Assembly: GCA_036788295.1 (NCBI GenBank)
Contig: DAIQNR010000014.1
Location: 21,924 to 85,923, forward strand
DNA length: 64,000 bases
Reading direction: 5' to 3'
Source of the DNA: JAHQVK01 sp036788295
GTDB lineage: Bacteria; Myxococcota; Kuafuiibacteriia; Kuafuiibacteriales; Kuafuiibacteriaceae
How positions within the stretch are numbered: the stretch's first letter is position 1; every line of letters starts with the position of its first letter. The notes below the pieces were generated by a model that saw only the letters and a program-made list of their open reading frames with translations, was not told the DNA's origin and made no database searches. Shown one piece after another: positions 34,349 through 42,331 of the stretch. The position numbers and the translations under genes are program-made.

Positions 34349-36271
34349 ATGGCGACCCAGCGAAGCTTCGCGCTCCTCCCTTTTGGGACGGCAAGCTCCC
34401 GGTGGCTAGAGAGACAGGGTCTCGCGCCAGCCGACGAAGAGGTTTGGATCGAGCGATGGCTCTCGCGGGCCGAGGCGGCCGACAAGAGCCTCGACGGGGC
34501 CCACTTCGCGCTCGAGGTGGCCCGGTGGGCGCCTTTGGCCCACAGGCGCGGGGTCGCCGTCTTGGTGGCGGTCGCGCTCGAGGCCCTCGACCGGGGGGCC
34601 ACCCTCGTGCCTCCGGACGAGCTCGAGGCGCGGGTCACGGAGCTCGGGGACGTAGACGCAGCCGAAGCGGCGATGGCCGTGGTCCGCGCTCCGAGCCTCG
34701 GCGGGGACGCGGTCAGCACCGACCCAGCGCGGCCGGCGCCTCTGCTGCTCTCCGAGGGGCTTCAGCTCGAACGGAGCCGGTGGCTCGAAGCCCGGCTCGC
34801 CGGCGCCGTCGCCCACCGGGTCACCGCCTCGTCCGACGCCCGGATCACCGCCTCGACCGACGCCCAGCTGAGGCCTAGACAGGGGCCCAAAGGGCGACCG
34901 GAGGCAGGAGCCGAACCAGGCGCGCATCCGGCCGGTCTGTCCGCCGAGCAGCAGGCGGCGGTGGAGGTCGCGCTCGCTGGCCCGCTCGCGGTGATCACCG
35001 GCGGTCCGGGCACGGGGAAGACCAGGGTGGCGGCCGCGGTGGTGAGCGCGCTCGCCCAGCTCGGCATCCCGCCGGTCGAGGTCGCGCTCGCTGCCCCGAC
35101 CGGGAAGGCCGCCCACCGGCTCGGCGGCTCGGTGCGGCGGTTTCTGCCCCCAGGGCTGTCGTGCCCTCGGGTGGAGACGCTGCACCGGCTGCTCGGCGCG
35201 AGACCGGGGCAGGCCCGGTTCAGCCACAACCGCGAAAACCCGGTCCCGATGCGGGCCCTGCTCGTCGATGAGGCGTCGATGCTCGATTTGGAGCTCGCTG
35301 TCCGTCTGCTCGACGCGCTCGAGCCGGACGCGAGGCTCGTCCTGCTCGGGGACGCCGATCAGCTCCCGTCGGTCGACGCCGGGGCGGTGCTTCGGGACAT
35401 GGTGGAGACCTTGCCCGCCTCGGCGGTGGCGCGGCTCACCCACAGCTTCCGCATGGACGAGGCCGACCCGGACGGCCGCGCGGTGCTCGATCTGGCGAGG
35501 GCCGTGAACCAGGGGAGCGAGGCGACGGTGCGGTCCGTCCTTCGGGGGGCGCGGGTCCGCTTCGAGCCGGTCGGCAGCGAGACGGAGCGGGCTCGGTTCT
35601 TCGCCCGGCACCTCGACGAGGGGCCGCTCGGCGACCCCGATCTGCGGAGGATCGGGAGGCGGATGTTCCGCCTCGAAGACGGGCAGTTTTCGGTCGAAGA
35701 CGGGAACGATGTCGCGCGGCTGCTGGCCGGACTGGGCCGCACCCAGCTCCTGACCGTGACCCGTCGCTGGCCCTCGCCGCACGGCGCCGAGGCCGTGAAC
35801 CAGCACGTGCACGCCCTGTACGCCGAGCGGGAGGGGTTCTGGGAAGAAGCGCGCTTTCTGCCCGGCGAGCCGATCCTGATGCTGCGAAACGACCACAACC
35901 GGCGGCTCTACAACGGCGACACCGGGGTGGTGATCACCGCCCTCGAGGGCCGGTCGGCGCGCCCGATGGCGGTCTTCGCCGGCGAGAACGCCCCGATGGC
36001 GATCGACCTCGCCGCGCTCGCCCCGGATCTGTCGCTCGCGCACGCCATCACCGTGCACAAGGCCCAAGGCTCCGAGTACGAAGCGGTGAGCCTTCTGCTC
36101 CCGGACGAGGACAGCCCGCTGTGCACGAGGGAGTTGCTGTACACCGCGGTGACCAGAGCGCGGTCGGCGGTGACGATCGCCGGGGATCCGCGCCGGCTCG
36201 CGGCCGGGCTCGACCGTCGCTCCGGCCGGGCGTCGGGGCTTCGCGACCGATTGGCCGAGGCTTGGCGGTGA
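34349..36271 (+). CDS. recD: RecD-like exodeoxyribonuclease V alpha / SF1B helicase
   Basis: A 640-residue SF1B helicase. The N-terminal ~195 residues are variable and partly low-complexity. The helicase core has LSAEQQAAVEVAL, Walker A GGPGTGKT (~216-223), DEASMLD (~306), GDADQLPSVDAG (motif III) and HKAQGSEYE (~569, motif V), followed by a TAVTRAR motif VI. Length and motif spacing fit RecD of RecBCD. No recB or recC is adjacent in the window, so it may act in a RecBCD coded elsewhere or be a solo RecD-like enzyme. Its stop overlaps the next gene (GTGA, 36268-36271). Confidence 0.88.
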   Translation: MATQRSFALLPFGTASSRWLERQGLAPADEEVWIERWLSRAEAADKSLDGAHFALEVARWAPLAHRRGVAVLVAVALEALDRGATLVPPDELEARVTELGDVDAAEAAMAVVRAPSLGGDAVSTDPARPAPLLLSEGLQLERSRWLEARLAGAVAHRVTASSDARITASTDAQLRPRQGPKGRPEAGAEPGAHPAGLSAEQQAAVEVALAGPLAVITGGPGTGKTRVAAAVVSALAQLGIPPVEVALAAPTGKAAHRLGGSVRRFLPPGLSCPRVETLHRLLGARPGQARFSHNRENPVPMRALLVDEASMLDLELAVRLLDALEPDARLVLLGDADQLPSVDAGAVLRDMVETLPASAVARLTHSFRMDEADPDGRAVLDLARAVNQGSEATVRSVLRGARVRFEPVGSETERARFFARHLDEGPLGDPDLRRIGRRMFRLEDGQFSVEDGNDVARLLAGLGRTQLLTVTRRWPSPHGAEAVNQHVHALYAEREGFWEEARFLPGEPILMLRNDHNRRLYNGDTGVVITALEGRSARPMAVFAGENAPMAIDLAALAPDLSLAHAITVHKAQGSEYEAVSLLLPDEDSPLCTRELLYTAVTRARSAVTIAGDPRRLAAGLDRRSGRASGLRDRLAEAWR

Positions 36272-36999
36272 ACCTGCTCCTCTTGCTGCCCGAAGACGAG
36301 TCGGGAGAGGTCCACCGGATCGAAGGCCCCAGGGCGAAGCACCTGCTCGAAGTGCTCGAGGTGCGGCCCGGTCGCCGCCTGTTCGCGGGCGAGCTCGACG
36401 GCCCGACCGGCACCGCCGAAGTCACGGCGGTGGGACCAGGGTGGGTCGAGGTGCTCGCGAAGCTCGACCGGCCCTCGCCCCCTGCCCCGCCAGGGCGCCT
36501 GCTTCTCGCCCTGCCCCGTCCCAAAGTGCTGCGCCGGCTCTTGCCTCAGCTCGCCGCCCTCGGAGTGGATGAGATCGTGCTCCTTCGGACGTGGCGGGTA
36601 CAGAGGAGCTACCTCGACACCGAGCTGCTCCGCCCCGAGATCCATCGACCGCTGCTGCTCGACGGCTTGATGCAGGCCGGCTTGACCCGCCTGCCCCGGG
36701 TCCGGCTCGAGGCCCGGTTTCGGCCCTTCGTCGAGGATCGCCTCCCCTCGGAGCGGAAGGAGCGGCGGATCGTAGCCCACCCCCGGGCCATCCTGCCCAT
36801 TGGCGGGCTGCCCCCGGATCCTGGGCCCTACGCCCTGCTCGTCGGTCCGGAGGCGGGCCTGCTCGACGGGGAGCTCGACCTCGTTTTGCAGGCGGGCTTT
36901 CGACCGGCACGGCTCTGCGCGGGCGTACTGAAGGTCGAGACCGCGGTCGTAGCCGGGCTCGCCCTGCTCGACGGACTTCGAGCCCGCGCCAACCCTTGA
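36268..36999 (+). CDS. rsmE: 16S rRNA m3U1498 methyltransferase
   Basis: A 243-residue SPOUT-fold protein with the RsmE pattern: an N-terminal PUA-like part (EVHRIEGPRAKHLLEVLEVRPG), a central ALPRPKVLRRLLPQLAALGVDEI, SYLDTELL, and the C-terminal knot LLVGPEAGLLDGEL followed by RLCAGVLKVETA. RsmE methylates N3 of U1498 in 16S rRNA. It normally stands alone or beside prmA; here it is translationally coupled to recD by a GTGA overlap, which fixes the start. A hairpin lies 22 bases past its stop. Confidence 0.9.
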   Translation: MNLLLLLPEDESGEVHRIEGPRAKHLLEVLEVRPGRRLFAGELDGPTGTAEVTAVGPGWVEVLAKLDRPSPPAPPGRLLLALPRPKVLRRLLPQLAALGVDEIVLLRTWRVQRSYLDTELLRPEIHRPLLLDGLMQAGLTRLPRVRLEARFRPFVEDRLPSERKERRIVAHPRAILPIGGLPPDPGPYALLVGPEAGLLDGELDLVLQAGFRPARLCAGVLKVETAVVAGLALLDGLRARANP

Positions 37000-37020
37000 T
37001 GCGTCGATGCACATCGGCGG

Positions 37021-37043
37021 CCGCCCCCCTTGGACAGGGGCGG
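37021..37043 (+). terminator. Hairpin downstream of rsmE
   Basis: CCGCCCC (37021-37027) pairs with GGGGCGG (37037-37043) around a 9-nt loop, 22 bases after the rsmE stop. There is no following T-tract, so it would be a poor intrinsic terminator, but it may stabilise the mRNA end or slow polymerase. Confidence 0.4.
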
Positions 37044-37078
37044 TTACGGCGCTCCCTCGCCCGTGGTAGGCCCCAGCC

Positions 37079-38041
37079 ATGCTCCGAGCCTCCCTCGCCC
37101 TCGGCTTGTTCTTGCTCGCGCTGTTCGTGTTCGGGCCTAGGGTTCGGCTCGACCTTCGGGGCGGCGAACCGAGGCCGGTGCCACGGGAGCCCGACGAGCT
37201 CGAGGCTCTCGTGTCCGATTCCGGCGGCGTCGAGGGCACCGAGCCGCTCATCGCGTGGCACGGGCAGGACACCGAGCGGAAGCGAACGGGGTGGGCGGTG
37301 GTGGCCATTCACGGCTTCTCGGCCTCCAGGCAGGAGACCGCCCCGCTCGCCGAGCAGGTCGCCCGCGCGCTCGGCGCGAACCGGTTCGAGGCCCGCCTCA
37401 CCGGACACGGCCGAGGCGGCGAGGCGCTCGCCGAGGCCACGGCGGAGGACTGGCTGCGGGATGTCCGGGAGGCGGTGCTCGTGGGCCAGCGCCTCGGGGA
37501 CCGGGTGGTCGTGCTCGCGTCCTCGACCGGGGCGACGCTCGCCGCGATCGCGGCGGCCCACCACCCACCGGCGGCGGACGCCTACGTCTTTCTATCCCCA
37601 AACTTCGGGCCCAAAGATTCCATGGCGTATGTCGTCTTGTGGCCATGGGCCGAGGTCTTCGTCCCTCTGCTCATCGGCAAGGAGCGGTCGTGGACTCCGC
37701 AGAACGAGGAACAGGGCCGATATTGGACCACGCGCTATCCCGTCCGAGCGCTGCTTCCGATGATGGCGACCGTCGCCGCCGCCCGCGCCCTGCCGGTGCC
37801 CGGCATCACGGCGCCGGTGCAGGTCTTCTTGCATGCACAGGACCCGGTCGTCTCACCGGAGGCGACCCGGGCCTCGTTCGCCCGGTGGCCGCACCCGAGC
37901 AACGAGATCATCGATGTGGGCGCGGCGTCCGAGGGGATACCGTCGGCTGGGGATGCCCACGTGCTCGCCGGCGATATCCTCTCCCCCGCCCGCACCGAGA
38001 CGATCGGCACCCGGATCGTAGACTGGGTGAGGCGCCTCTAG
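37079..38041 (+). CDS. Alpha/beta hydrolase with N-terminal membrane anchor
   Basis: A 320-residue protein with a hydrophobic N-terminus (ASLALGLFLLALFVFG) that is either a signal anchor or an uncleaved leader. The fold is an alpha/beta hydrolase: oxyanion region AIHGFSASRQET, nucleophile elbow VVLASSTGATLA (Ser in the S-T-G form), acid in AQDPVVSPE and His in GDAHVLAGD. Probably an esterase or lipase facing the periplasm. Neighbours do not hint at a substrate. It is followed by a 553-base non-coding interval with strong RNA secondary structure. Confidence 0.82.
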   Translation: MLRASLALGLFLLALFVFGPRVRLDLRGGEPRPVPREPDELEALVSDSGGVEGTEPLIAWHGQDTERKRTGWAVVAIHGFSASRQETAPLAEQVARALGANRFEARLTGHGRGGEALAEATAEDWLRDVREAVLVGQRLGDRVVVLASSTGATLAAIAAAHHPPAADAYVFLSPNFGPKDSMAYVVLWPWAEVFVPLLIGKERSWTPQNEEQGRYWTTRYPVRALLPMMATVAAARALPVPGITAPVQVFLHAQDPVVSPEATRASFARWPHPSNEIIDVGAASEGIPSAGDAHVLAGDILSPARTETIGTRIVDWVRRL

Positions 38042-38110
38042 AGCCACGACCATGGAGGAGCCGGGTCGCCGACTCGGCCGACGTGGGCGAAGGCGCATTT
38101 CGAAGTCGGG

Positions 38111-38310
38111 GTGGTGACCTCGAGGGGTCGAGGAGGGTTTTCGGCCCACGCATCCCGGCGGCGAGGTCCCCATCCATCGCACGCTGTGCTCACTGCCGCG
38201 GCCGGAAGCCTTCCCTGTGCTTCCGGCCGGCCCACCGCGCCTCGACGGTCCTGGTCGAGGGGGGGATGCCGGGCCTTCAGAAAACCCCGGGGACGCCTCG
38301 TCCTGAGGGG
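38111..38310 (+). ncRNA. Candidate 6S RNA (ssrS-like structured RNA)
   Basis: No convincing gene lies in 38042-38594. From ~38111 to ~38310 the sequence folds into one long interrupted hairpin. In-register pairings: CCTC 38118-38121 with GAGG 38305-38308; CGAGG 38129-38133 with CCTCG 38296-38300; GGGTTTT 38135-38141 with AAAACCC 38281-38287; GGCCC 38143-38147 with GGGCC 38271-38275; GCATCCC 38150-38156 with GGGATGC 38263-38269; and an apical GGCCGGAAG 38200-38208 with CTTCCGGCC 38220-38228. The middle is a large open bubble whose 3' strand has a small hairpin (CCTCGAC / GTCGAGG, 38240-38260). This closing stem, bubble with a 3'-strand hairpin and apical stem is the architecture of bacterial 6S RNA, the sigma70-RNA polymerase decoy. 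Sequence homology was not tested. Confidence 0.6.
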
Positions 38311-38391
38311 GCCGCTCCTGGCCGGCGGCCGGGGTCCGTGCGGCCCGGCTCGGACCGCCGCCTCACCGATTCGTCTGGATGGGCCAAGCCA

Positions 38392-38491
38392 TGAGCGAAG
38401 CTGGGCACGATTTGGCGCACCGTCTCAACCGGAGGCAGGGGGCGGCGAGCCGGAGGCTCGCGGGGTCCTCCCTCGGTGCGATCTTCGCTCA
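38392..38491 (+). ncRNA. Second structured RNA element, unknown class, in the leader of the GNAT-nitrilase gene
   Basis: A 100-nt nested hairpin lies 104 bases before the GNAT-nitrilase ATG. Pairings: TGAGCGAAG 38392-38400 with CTTCGCTCA 38483-38491 (9 bp); CGCACCG 38416-38422 with CGGTGCG 38474-38480 (7 bp); GGAGG 38431-38435 with CCTCC 38467-38471; and an apical GCGAGCC 38445-38451 with GGCTCGC 38455-38461. Asymmetric loops, especially 15 nt on the 5' side between the first two stems, suggest a folded ligand- or protein-binding RNA. It lacks the GGAA/AGCAGC motif of SRP RNA. It may be a small RNA or a cis-acting leader. Two direct copies of TTTGGACGA follow at 38500-38508 and 38512-38520. 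Confidence 0.5.
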
Positions 38492-38594
38492 GCGCCCATT
38501 TTGGACGAGAGTTTGGACGATCTCTGGATGAGCGGACGCGGGCCTTGCGGGGAGAGCACGCGGACCACGCCGCTTTTTGGTATTGTGCCGCGCC

Positions 38595-40118
38595 ATGCCC
38601 TACGAACTGCGCCCGGCGACCCTGGATGACGTGGACGCCATCGTCCGGCTCAACCAGCAGTCCTACCCGGACCCGGCGGAAGGCGACGTGGTTTGGCGGC
38701 GCCGGCACGTCGAGTCGCACCTCCGGATCTTCGCCGACGGCCAGTGGGTGGCCACCGACGGCGACGAGGTCGTGGCCGCGGCGACCTCCATCGTCGTCTC
38801 GCTCGGCCGGGACCCCTACCGGGATCACACCTGGGTCGGCATCACCGACGACGGCATGCTCTCGAGCCACGACCCGTTCGGGGACACCCTGTACGGCGTG
38901 GACATGACCGTCTGCACCGACCACCGGGGCCGGGGCCTCGCCCGAAAGCTGTACGAGGCCCGTTTTGCGTTGTGCCGGCGGCTGAACCTGCGTCGGGTGG
39001 TGCTCGGCGGCCGAATCCCCGGCTACCACCAGGTCGCCGACGGGATGAGCGCCGAGGAGTACTCTCGGCGGGTCGAGGACGGCGACCTCGAGGACCCGGT
39101 CCTCGGCCTTCATCTTTGGCTCGGCTTCGCGCTCAGGAAGGTCATGCCCCACTACGTTCGCGACCCGCAGTCGAAGGACTACGGGACGTTCCTCGAGTGG
39201 CTGAACCCGGACTACCAGGCCAAAGCGAGCCGCAACCGGAGCGTTCGCGTCTCCTGCGTGCAATACAAGATGCGCGCGGTCGAGAGCTTCGAGCACTTCG
39301 CGAGGCAGGTGGGCTACTTCGCCGAGGTCGCGGCCAGCTACCGGTCGGACTTCGTTCTGTTCCCCGAGCTGCTCACCGCGCAGCTGATGAGCTACATCCA
39401 GGTGAAGACGCCGGTGGAGGCGATCCGGCGGCTGACCGGCTACACCGAGCAGGTGGACCAGCTGTTTTCGGGCCTCGCCCGGGATTTGCAGACCTGCTTG
39501 CTCGGAGGAACCCACCCGATCCTGGTCAAGGACCGCATCTTGAACGTCGCCTCCTTGTACCTCCCCGACGGGACTGTGCACCGGCAGGCGAAATTGCACA
39601 TCACCCCGAGCGAGCGGCGGGCGTGGGGGGTGGAGCCCGGATCTGCGCTCCGGGTGTTCTCCACGCCCAAAGCCAGGGTAGGCATCCTCATCTGCTACGA
39701 CATCGAGTTCCCGGAGGCGGCGCGGTACCTGGTGGACCAGGGGGCCGAGATCATCCTGAACCCGTTTTGCACCGACGATCGGCAGGCTTACCTGCGGGTG
39801 CGCTACTGCGCGCAGGCTAGGGCGGTCGAGAACCAGGTCTACGTGGCCAGCGCCGGTACGGTGGGCAACCTGCCCGACGCCGAGAACCTCGAGCTTCAGT
39901 ACGCGCAGTCGGCGGTGTTCTCCCCGTCGGACTTCAACTTCGCCCGCGACGGGATCTTGGTGGAGGCGAGCCCCAACACCGAGACCGTCATCACCACCGA
40001 CGTGGACCTCGACGCGCTCGAGGCCGCCGTGCATGGGGGTTCGGTGCGGCAGCGAGCCGACCGCCGACCGGACTTGTTCCGCTTCGTCTCGGACGTGAAC
40101 GACGACGACTTCGTCTGA
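38595..40118 (+). CDS. GNAT acetyltransferase / carbon-nitrogen hydrolase (nitrilase) fusion
   Basis: A 507-residue two-domain protein. Residues ~1-190 form a GNAT fold with the acetyl-CoA loop DHRGRGLARKLY (~113-124). Residues ~215-490 form a nitrilase-superfamily domain with the Glu-Lys-Cys triad visible as LFPELL (~256), AKLHITPSE (~331) and LICYDIEFPE (Cys ~366). Such GNAT-nitrilase fusions, for example Bacillus YhcX, are known but their substrates are poorly defined; an N-acyl amine or amide is likely. ATG at 38595. The leader has unusual secondary structure (38392-38491). Confidence 0.9.
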   Translation: MPYELRPATLDDVDAIVRLNQQSYPDPAEGDVVWRRRHVESHLRIFADGQWVATDGDEVVAAATSIVVSLGRDPYRDHTWVGITDDGMLSSHDPFGDTLYGVDMTVCTDHRGRGLARKLYEARFALCRRLNLRRVVLGGRIPGYHQVADGMSAEEYSRRVEDGDLEDPVLGLHLWLGFALRKVMPHYVRDPQSKDYGTFLEWLNPDYQAKASRNRSVRVSCVQYKMRAVESFEHFARQVGYFAEVAASYRSDFVLFPELLTAQLMSYIQVKTPVEAIRRLTGYTEQVDQLFSGLARDLQTCLLGGTHPILVKDRILNVASLYLPDGTVHRQAKLHITPSERRAWGVEPGSALRVFSTPKARVGILICYDIEFPEAARYLVDQGAEIILNPFCTDDRQAYLRVRYCAQARAVENQVYVASAGTVGNLPDAENLELQYAQSAVFSPSDFNFARDGILVEASPNTETVITTDVDLDALEAAVHGGSVRQRADRRPDLFRFVSDVNDDDFV

Positions 40119-40186
40119 GCCCACGCTCGGCGGCGAATTCGTCGGACCGGGCGTGAAATGCTTTGGCCGCCGTCGACACCGAGGAC

Positions 40187-42331
40187 ATGAAGCGGTCGCA
40201 TTCCCACCTGGCGGTGGGTCTCACTCTGCTCGTCGCGGCGTTGGCCGGGTGCTCGGACGCAGACGACCCGGGCATCGAGCGCCCCGACGCCGCCCAGACG
40301 GACGTCGGACCCGACGCCGGCGGCGCACCGGACACCGGGTCCATCGATGCCTGCGTGCCCAGCACCTGCGCCGAGCTCGGCTGCGGCATGCACCCTGATG
40401 GGTGCGGCGGCACGCTGAGCTGCACCGAAGGGTGCGACTGCACCCCCGACGACTTCGAGACCGCCTGCCCCGAGCGGCCGTGCGAGACGCTCGCTGGCTG
40501 CGAGGCCGGGCGATGCACCTACGCCCCGGTCACCTGCGGAGCGACTTGCGCCCCGTCCACCTGCACCGGCGACGACTGCGGGCTCTTGTGCACCGAAGCC
40601 GGCTGCGACCAGGGCCTGTACCCGTGCGGCGGCGGCACCTGCGCCGGGGTCAGCCAGTACTGCGACCCCGCCCCGACGTCGGTCGGCGGCGTGCTCAGCT
40701 ACCAGAACCGGTGCGTGGCCCCCCCCACCGACGGCTGCGGGACCTGCGAGCTCGGGCGGCGGTCCTGCGACGACGCGCAAGACCGCTTCACCTGCGCCGA
40801 CATCTCGGTCCCGGTCAGCGCGGAAGGGGGGATCGTCGAGTGCGACTCGAGCGTCGCCGGCTCGACCTTCATCTACGTGGACAACCAGTTCGCCGGGGCC
40901 AACTCCGACGGCAGCCGGGCCGCGCCGTATCGCACCTACGACGACGCGCTCGCCGCCGCGGTCAGCCGGCGGTCCCGAGGGATCGTGATCGCCGGCTCGC
41001 CGGTCTTCACGACCCCGATGGTCGTCGAGGACGGGGTCTCGGTGTACGGCGGCTTCGGCGCCGGCCCCCGTTTCGACCCCGATTCCGACGCGCGCCCGGT
41101 GTGGAGGGTGGGTTCCGACCACTACGACCGCACCGCAAATCGGCTCGTCGGAGCGGTGGCGCGGAGCATCACCCGGGGAACGGTGCTGTCCCGCTTGCGG
41201 ATCGAGACCACCGACATCCCCACGTTGGCCGAAGGCGGCCGCGGCGCGACGAACGTCGCCCTGCTCGCCCGCTCTGCGGGCGGACTCAGCCTCGAGGACG
41301 TCGAGCTGTCCGCCGGCGCCGCCGGCGCCGGGAGCACCGGGGACGACGGCGCGGCGCCCACCGCGGCCCTCGACGGACGGCGCGCCACCGGCCGCACCCC
41401 CGGACTGCCCGGACCGAGCTGCGCCTCCATCACCTGCACGCTGCAGGCTTCGGCCCGGATCGCGAGACAGGACTCGAACCAGTGCGGTCACGGCGCATTC
41501 GGGGCTGCCCCCGGCTTTCAGTGGTTCGCACCAAATCGGGGAAACCCGGGTTCGGCGAACGGGCAAGTCGCCGGCGGCACCGCCGGGACCAACTCGGGCA
41601 ACCCCTCCGCGGGCTGCAACTCGAGCCGCGACGACACGACCGCCGGCGGCCCGGGCGCGAACGGCGCCGCTGGCAGCGACGGCGGCAACGGGACCGCGGG
41701 CTCCCGGGGCGAGCTCTCCGCGGAGGGTGTGTGGCGGACGGGCGACGGCACCAACGGCCAGCCCGGCGCGGCCGGGACCTTCGGCGGCGGCGGCGGCGCC
41801 GGCGGCGGGCTCTACGACAGCTGCTTCAACGACCCCCGGTACGGAGGCCACGGCGGCGGCGGCGGGGGGCCGGGCTGCGGCGGCGACTTCGGCCGGGGCG
41901 GTGGGGGCGGCGGCGCCTCGATCGGCCTCGCTGCGTCGGGCTCGGCTGGCATCACGCTGGAGCGGACGACGATCCGGGCCGGGGCGGGCGGCGACGGCGG
42001 CGGCGCCGGAGCGGGCTCGGCCGGGGGGGCTGGCGGCGGCGGAGAGACCAACGTGCAGGCGATCTGCATCCCCACCGAAAACGGCGCGGAAGGCCAGACC
42101 TGCAACCGAACCGGCGGACGGGGCGGTGATGGCGGGCGAGGTGGACGAGGCGGCGCCGGCGGCGGCGGCGCGGGCGGGGACTCGGTCGCGGTCTACTGCG
42201 TCGGCGAGGGCATCGACCTGACCGGCACCGACCTGGGCGCGGGCCGTCCCGGTCGAGCCGGGGTAGCGAGCATCTCCGCGCTGACCGGCGCGGCCGGAGA
42301 AGCGCTCGAGAGCCGAGGGTGCGACGGATGA
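40187..42331 (+). CDS. Cys-rich, glycine-rich beta-helix-like lipoprotein
   Basis: A 714-residue protein with a leader and lipobox (LVAALAGC). Residues ~20-50 are Asp/Pro-rich; residues ~50-225 contain many Cys in short spacing (CVPSTCAELGCG..., CTGDDCGLLCTEAGC), suggesting disulphide-bonded modules. At ~229-255 comes YVDNQFAGANSDGSRAAPY followed by RTYDDAL, the entry motif of parallel beta-helix proteins. Residues ~370-690 are Gly-rich with GGxGG clusters and may be fibrous or flexible. It looks like a surface-exposed adhesive or matrix lipoprotein. GAGG precedes the ATG at 40187. Its stop overlaps the following 1500-residue lipoprotein gene (ATGA, 42328-42331), so the two are made together. 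Confidence 0.8.
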   Translation: MKRSHSHLAVGLTLLVAALAGCSDADDPGIERPDAAQTDVGPDAGGAPDTGSIDACVPSTCAELGCGMHPDGCGGTLSCTEGCDCTPDDFETACPERPCETLAGCEAGRCTYAPVTCGATCAPSTCTGDDCGLLCTEAGCDQGLYPCGGGTCAGVSQYCDPAPTSVGGVLSYQNRCVAPPTDGCGTCELGRRSCDDAQDRFTCADISVPVSAEGGIVECDSSVAGSTFIYVDNQFAGANSDGSRAAPYRTYDDALAAAVSRRSRGIVIAGSPVFTTPMVVEDGVSVYGGFGAGPRFDPDSDARPVWRVGSDHYDRTANRLVGAVARSITRGTVLSRLRIETTDIPTLAEGGRGATNVALLARSAGGLSLEDVELSAGAAGAGSTGDDGAAPTAALDGRRATGRTPGLPGPSCASITCTLQASARIARQDSNQCGHGAFGAAPGFQWFAPNRGNPGSANGQVAGGTAGTNSGNPSAGCNSSRDDTTAGGPGANGAAGSDGGNGTAGSRGELSAEGVWRTGDGTNGQPGAAGTFGGGGGAGGGLYDSCFNDPRYGGHGGGGGGPGCGGDFGRGGGGGGASIGLAASGSAGITLERTTIRAGAGGDGGGAGAGSAGGAGGGGETNVQAICIPTENGAEGQTCNRTGGRGGDGGRGGRGGAGGGGAGGDSVAVYCVGEGIDLTGTDLGAGRPGRAGVASISALTGAAGEALESRGCDG

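Noticed and set aside
33270..34394. Upstream extension of the GT-C frame across the UXS gene
   Set aside because: The extension lies antisense to UXS and has no protein-like features; the gene most likely starts at 33269 or 33200.
34349..36999. recD-rsmE as part of a RecBCD operon
   Set aside because: No recB or recC sequence is present upstream or downstream in the window.
38392..38491. Signal recognition particle RNA
   Set aside because: It is a single ~100-nt hairpin of suitable size, but the conserved GGAA loop and AGCAGC strand are absent.
38111..38629. A 172-codon plus-strand open frame over the structured RNA interval
   Set aside because: Its translation is low-complexity with no ribosome site, runs into the GNAT gene in another frame, and the DNA is better explained by RNA stems.
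41460..41500. tRNA-like GGTTCGAGTCC on the minus strand
   Set aside because: The T-stem has a mismatch, no acceptor partner is found at the right distance, and the site is inside the Gly-rich lipoprotein coding frame.
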